Of a stretch of DNA of 8,941 bases, positions 6,865 through 8,941 are shown one piece after another. The stretch's first letter is position 1. Every line of letters begins with the position of its first letter. The position numbers and the translations under genes were made by a program. The stretch spans positions 1-8,941 of the forward strand of contig JAISSL010000117.1 in the NCBI GenBank assembly GCA_031273145.1, given 5' to 3'. Source of the DNA: Zoogloeaceae bacterium. GTDB lineage: Bacteria; Pseudomonadota; Gammaproteobacteria; Burkholderiales; Rhodocyclaceae. The notes below the pieces were generated by a model. The model was given only the letters and a program-made list of their open reading frames with translations, made no database searches and was not told the DNA's origin.

Positions 6865-8664
6865 TCAGGAATCGCCGCGCGGCTTTGCTTGCGGCGAACC
6901 TGGGGGAACCGGGACGACGGCATCGAAATCACGCAGGTCTTTTTTGTTTTCCGGGTTGCCGATCCAGCGCGTCGTGGGCTGAAATGCGGGATTGACGAGG
7001 CTTTTCTCCGGGCGAAAGCGGTCATAACTCAAACCCGCCAGATCAGACCAGGTATGGATGAAATCGGCGTTGCTGTACTTACGCGCGACCGCAAGGCTTA
7101 GATCAAGCGGGTGCGCCCGCTTCCATTCCGGCGAAGTCCACAGCAGAAAGGGGATGGCGTACATGTTGAAGGTCGGCGCGCCTTCGTTGCGCCCGATGGT
7201 ACGATGCGGTGGAGTATCGAACACCTCTTCGCCGTGGTCGGAAATGTAGAGGAGAAAGCCGTTGTCCTTATGTGCCGCAAAACGCTCAATCAGAGATGAG
7301 ACCACGAAATCGTTGTACAGCACGGCGTTGTCGTAGCTGTTGTACTGTTTAGCCTGCTCGTCATCCAGGCTTGGCGGCATCTGTTCGCGGTCATTGAACC
7401 GCTCGTAGGTTTCGGGATAACGCCGGTCATATTTTGTATGCGTGCCAAGCAAATGGACGACGATGAATTTCTTAGGCGCAGTATCTTGAAGCGCGTCGGC
7501 GAAAGGCTCGAAAACCACCTCATCATACTGGCGGGCATTCTGACTGCGCTGATTGTTGAGGTAACGCGCCTCATCTGCCTGCTGCGCGAACATCGTGAGC
7601 AGAGTGTTGCGCGCCGTCATGGTCTGCTGGTTGGTGATCCAGAAACTTTTGTACCCGGCCTGTCGCATCAGATTCATCAGGTTCGGCTCAGTCAGGGCGC
7701 GTTCAGGCGATAACTGGTCGGCAAAAGTGAAAACCTGTTGCAGGATTTCGATGGTATAGGGGCGCGTGGTGATGACATCGGCGAAAACATCCAATTCGCC
7801 TCGTGCCTTCAGTTCGTCAAGGCGCGGCGTTGTTTGGCGCGGGTAGCCGTAGAGGCTCATGCGCCGACTGGTGGTGGATTCGCTGATGACCAGCACCAAG
7901 GTTCGTGGCGCTTCGCCGCTGGTATCAACAAGGTTCGCCAACGGCGGCAGGCTGGCATTGTCGCGCAGGAGGTCGTTGATGGTTCCAATCTGGCGGCGGT
8001 AATAGACGTAGCCCATCACCAGTTGCCAAGGCGAGGCGGGTTCCAGCCGCGCCTGAAGTCTGATCGTGCATATATCGAAGTCGGCGCGCCCGGTCAGCCA
8101 GCGAAGGTAGGGATAACCCAGATTGGGGATAATGAGAAAAATTGCTGCGATCACTGCCCAACGGCGCGGCAGATAGACCGGACGCAGCCGCCGCCAGAGC
8201 AAAACGGCAATCACCGTATAAACAGCAAGCCCAAGTAACAAAGTGGGATTGGCGTATTGACTCAAGTATTCGGACGATTCTTCGAGATTGGTTTCGAAAA
8301 GGGTGAAAATGACGCTCTTGGAAAACTCCTGTCCGTAGATACCCAGATAACCGAGATTGACCAGCGAAGCCGCCCAGAGAACGATGCCGATAACGGCGGC
8401 AATCTGTTTCGTTAAGCGCGGAAAGAGCAGAACTGGCGCGAGCCACATGAAGCTCAGGAAAAACACTTCCCGAAAGCCGGTAAATCCGGCGTGGGTCAGG
8501 AGCAGGGTTTGATTTACGCCGGAAAAATACCAGAAGAAGAGATACAGCCAGCCGATACCGGCATAGTCAGTACGGGACGTATCCTGACGCGCCGGCTCGG
8601 AAGCGCCGGATTTCTGGCCGAAAATGGAAAACATGGCGAAGGCTTGGCAAAATGAGGCCGCCAT
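6865..8664 (-). CDS. cptA: CptA-like lipopolysaccharide phosphoethanolamine transferase
   Basis: The predicted protein has 599 residues; E. coli CptA, which adds phosphoethanolamine to the LPS core heptose, is of similar size. The N-terminal half has about five membrane helices (roughly 34-56, 66-84, 86-110, 141-159, 168-186), and a periplasmic alkaline-phosphatase-fold domain follows from about 250. LVLVISESTTSRRMSLYGY (256-274) is the CptA-type form of the metal-site motif, with E262. VITTRPYTIEILQQ (297-310) occupies the place of the nucleophilic threonine, probably T299 or T300. YISDHGEE (473-480) supplies the metal-binding D476 and H477. The protein ends in a proline-rich tail. It likely transfers phosphoethanolamine from phosphatidylethanolamine to an LPS sugar; EptA or another branch is possible. 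The ATG at 8664 is preferred over one at 8634 because GAAGG lies 5 bp upstream; that site may be folded away in mRNA. The gene is convergent with the EAL gene, 19 bp apart. Confidence 0.85.
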   Translation of the reverse strand: MAASFCQAFAMFSIFGQKSGASEPARQDTSRTDYAGIGWLYLFFWYFSGVNQTLLLTHAGFTGFREVFFLSFMWLAPVLLFPRLTKQIAAVIGIVLWAASLVNLGYLGIYGQEFSKSVIFTLFETNLEESSEYLSQYANPTLLLGLAVYTVIAVLLWRRLRPVYLPRRWAVIAAIFLIIPNLGYPYLRWLTGRADFDICTIRLQARLEPASPWQLVMGYVYYRRQIGTINDLLRDNASLPPLANLVDTSGEAPRTLVLVISESTTSRRMSLYGYPRQTTPRLDELKARGELDVFADVITTRPYTIEILQQVFTFADQLSPERALTEPNLMNLMRQAGYKSFWITNQQTMTARNTLLTMFAQQADEARYLNNQRSQNARQYDEVVFEPFADALQDTAPKKFIVVHLLGTHTKYDRRYPETYERFNDREQMPPSLDDEQAKQYNSYDNAVLYNDFVVSSLIERFAAHKDNGFLLYISDHGEEVFDTPPHRTIGRNEGAPTFNMYAIPFLLWTSPEWKRAHPLDLSLAVARKYSNADFIHTWSDLAGLSYDRFRPEKSLVNPAFQPTTRWIGNPENKKDLRDFDAVVPVPPGSPQAKPRGDS

Positions 8665-8688
8665 GTTCGCCTTCGCATTATCGAAGGC
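8636..8688 (-). promoter_or_regulatory. Alternative hairpins covering the cptA ribosome-binding site
   Basis: Read on the minus strand, the block GCGAAGGC (8676-8669) contains the Shine-Dalgarno GAAGG for the start at 8664. Its last seven bases pair perfectly with GCCTTCG just upstream (8688-8682, 6-base loop). The whole block can instead pair with GCCTTCGC inside the coding region (8643-8636, 25-base loop). The two pairings exclude each other and both hide the ribosome-binding site, which would restrain translation. The complementarity is seen directly; the regulatory role is inference. Confidence 0.35.
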
Positions 8689-8753
8689 ATGTCAAAGAAA
8701 TGTGAAAAAAACGTGAACACGAATCTCGCCTGACTTCGCCCTTCATGACAATC

Positions 8754-8774
8754 TATTGAATGGCCTCTTCAATA
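8754..8774. repeat. AT-rich inverted repeat between the chemoreceptor and cptA genes
   Basis: TATTGAA and TTCAATA form a perfect 7-bp inverted repeat around a 7-base spacer. It lies 30 bp past the chemoreceptor stop and about 90 bp before the cptA start. No T-run follows it on the minus strand, so it is a poor terminator; its shape also suits a dimeric regulator's operator. No specific regulator can be named. Confidence 0.3.
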
Positions 8775-8803
8775 ATCATGTCCATGGCTGAACAAAAACA
8801 GCT

Positions 8804-8941
8804 CTATGTCTTGAAGCGTTCAACCGTGTTTTGCAGGCGGTCGGCCAGGTGCTTCAAATCTTCAATCGCCGCGACTGTCCGGTCAATGGCCTCGTAATTC
8901 TCTCTGGACATGGTGGAAATGGTCTCCACGCTGGCGCAGAC
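8804..8941 (-). CDS. Methyl-accepting chemotaxis protein, C-terminal fragment
   Basis: Only the last 45 codons and the TAG stop are inside the window; the gene continues past the right edge. The fragment reads ISTMSRENYEAIDRT, then an amphipathic helix with LKHLADRLQ, and ends VERFKT. This pattern (polar helix, Leu-Ala-x-x-Leu heptads, final RFK) is typical of the C-terminal end of the cytoplasmic signalling coiled coil of chemoreceptors, which controls CheA via CheW. No CheR-tethering pentapeptide is present at the end. Ligand domain and membrane topology cannot be seen. The call rests on a short stretch, but it is characteristic. Confidence 0.72.
   Translation of the reverse strand, partial: VCASVETISTMSRENYEAIDRTVAAIEDLKHLADRLQNTVERFKT

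Noticed and set aside
6872..6897. TCGCCGC/GCGGCGA hairpin at the 3' end of cptA
   Set aside because: It is inside the coding region and no T-tract follows on either strand, so it is not a supported terminator for the convergent genes.
7738..8238. A 166-codon + strand open frame inside cptA
   Set aside because: It is antisense to the conserved phosphoethanolamine transferase motifs and has no family resemblance.

Overview
The window looks like a stretch of ordinary chromosome from a Gram-negative proteobacterium. A betaproteobacterium is most likely (inference). The evidence is the proteobacterial type of seryl-tRNA synthetase, periplasmic c-type cytochromes with a diheme peroxidase, a CptA-type lipopolysaccharide phosphoethanolamine transferase, a chemoreceptor, moderately high GC, and a Neisseria dRS3-like hairpin repeat. 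No transposase, phage gene, CRISPR array, tRNA or rRNA is visible.

Layout from left to right: the 3' part of serS (+, cut by the window edge) is followed by a 264-bp gap holding a small inverted repeat, a dRS3-like palindrome and a rho-independent terminator facing serS. A minus-strand gene for a Methyltransf_32-type SAM-dependent methyltransferase comes next. It is divergent, across 58 bp, from a + strand gene for a small cytochrome c5-like lipoprotein. After 170 bp there is a tight two-gene unit on the + strand. Its first gene is a membrane-anchored diheme cytochrome c peroxidase. One base after its stop begins a 967-residue membrane sensor with a periplasmic helical domain (probably DAHL), two PAS domains, a degenerate GGDEF domain and an intact EAL domain. 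Convergent with it, 19 bp apart, is a minus-strand cptA-like phosphoethanolamine transferase gene. The window closes with the last 45 codons of a minus-strand methyl-accepting chemotaxis protein.

The most interesting unit is the peroxidase/EAL-sensor pair, with the cytochrome c5-like lipoprotein upstream as a plausible electron donor. Its architecture suggests that periplasmic peroxide or redox chemistry is linked to breakdown of cyclic di-GMP. The peroxidase lacks the histidine that closes the active heme in classical enzymes, and the sensor's GGDEF domain has lost both its consensus first residue and its inhibitory-site arginine while its EAL domain keeps the catalytic residues. The remaining genes are recognisable families; assignments rest on motifs read by eye, with no database search.
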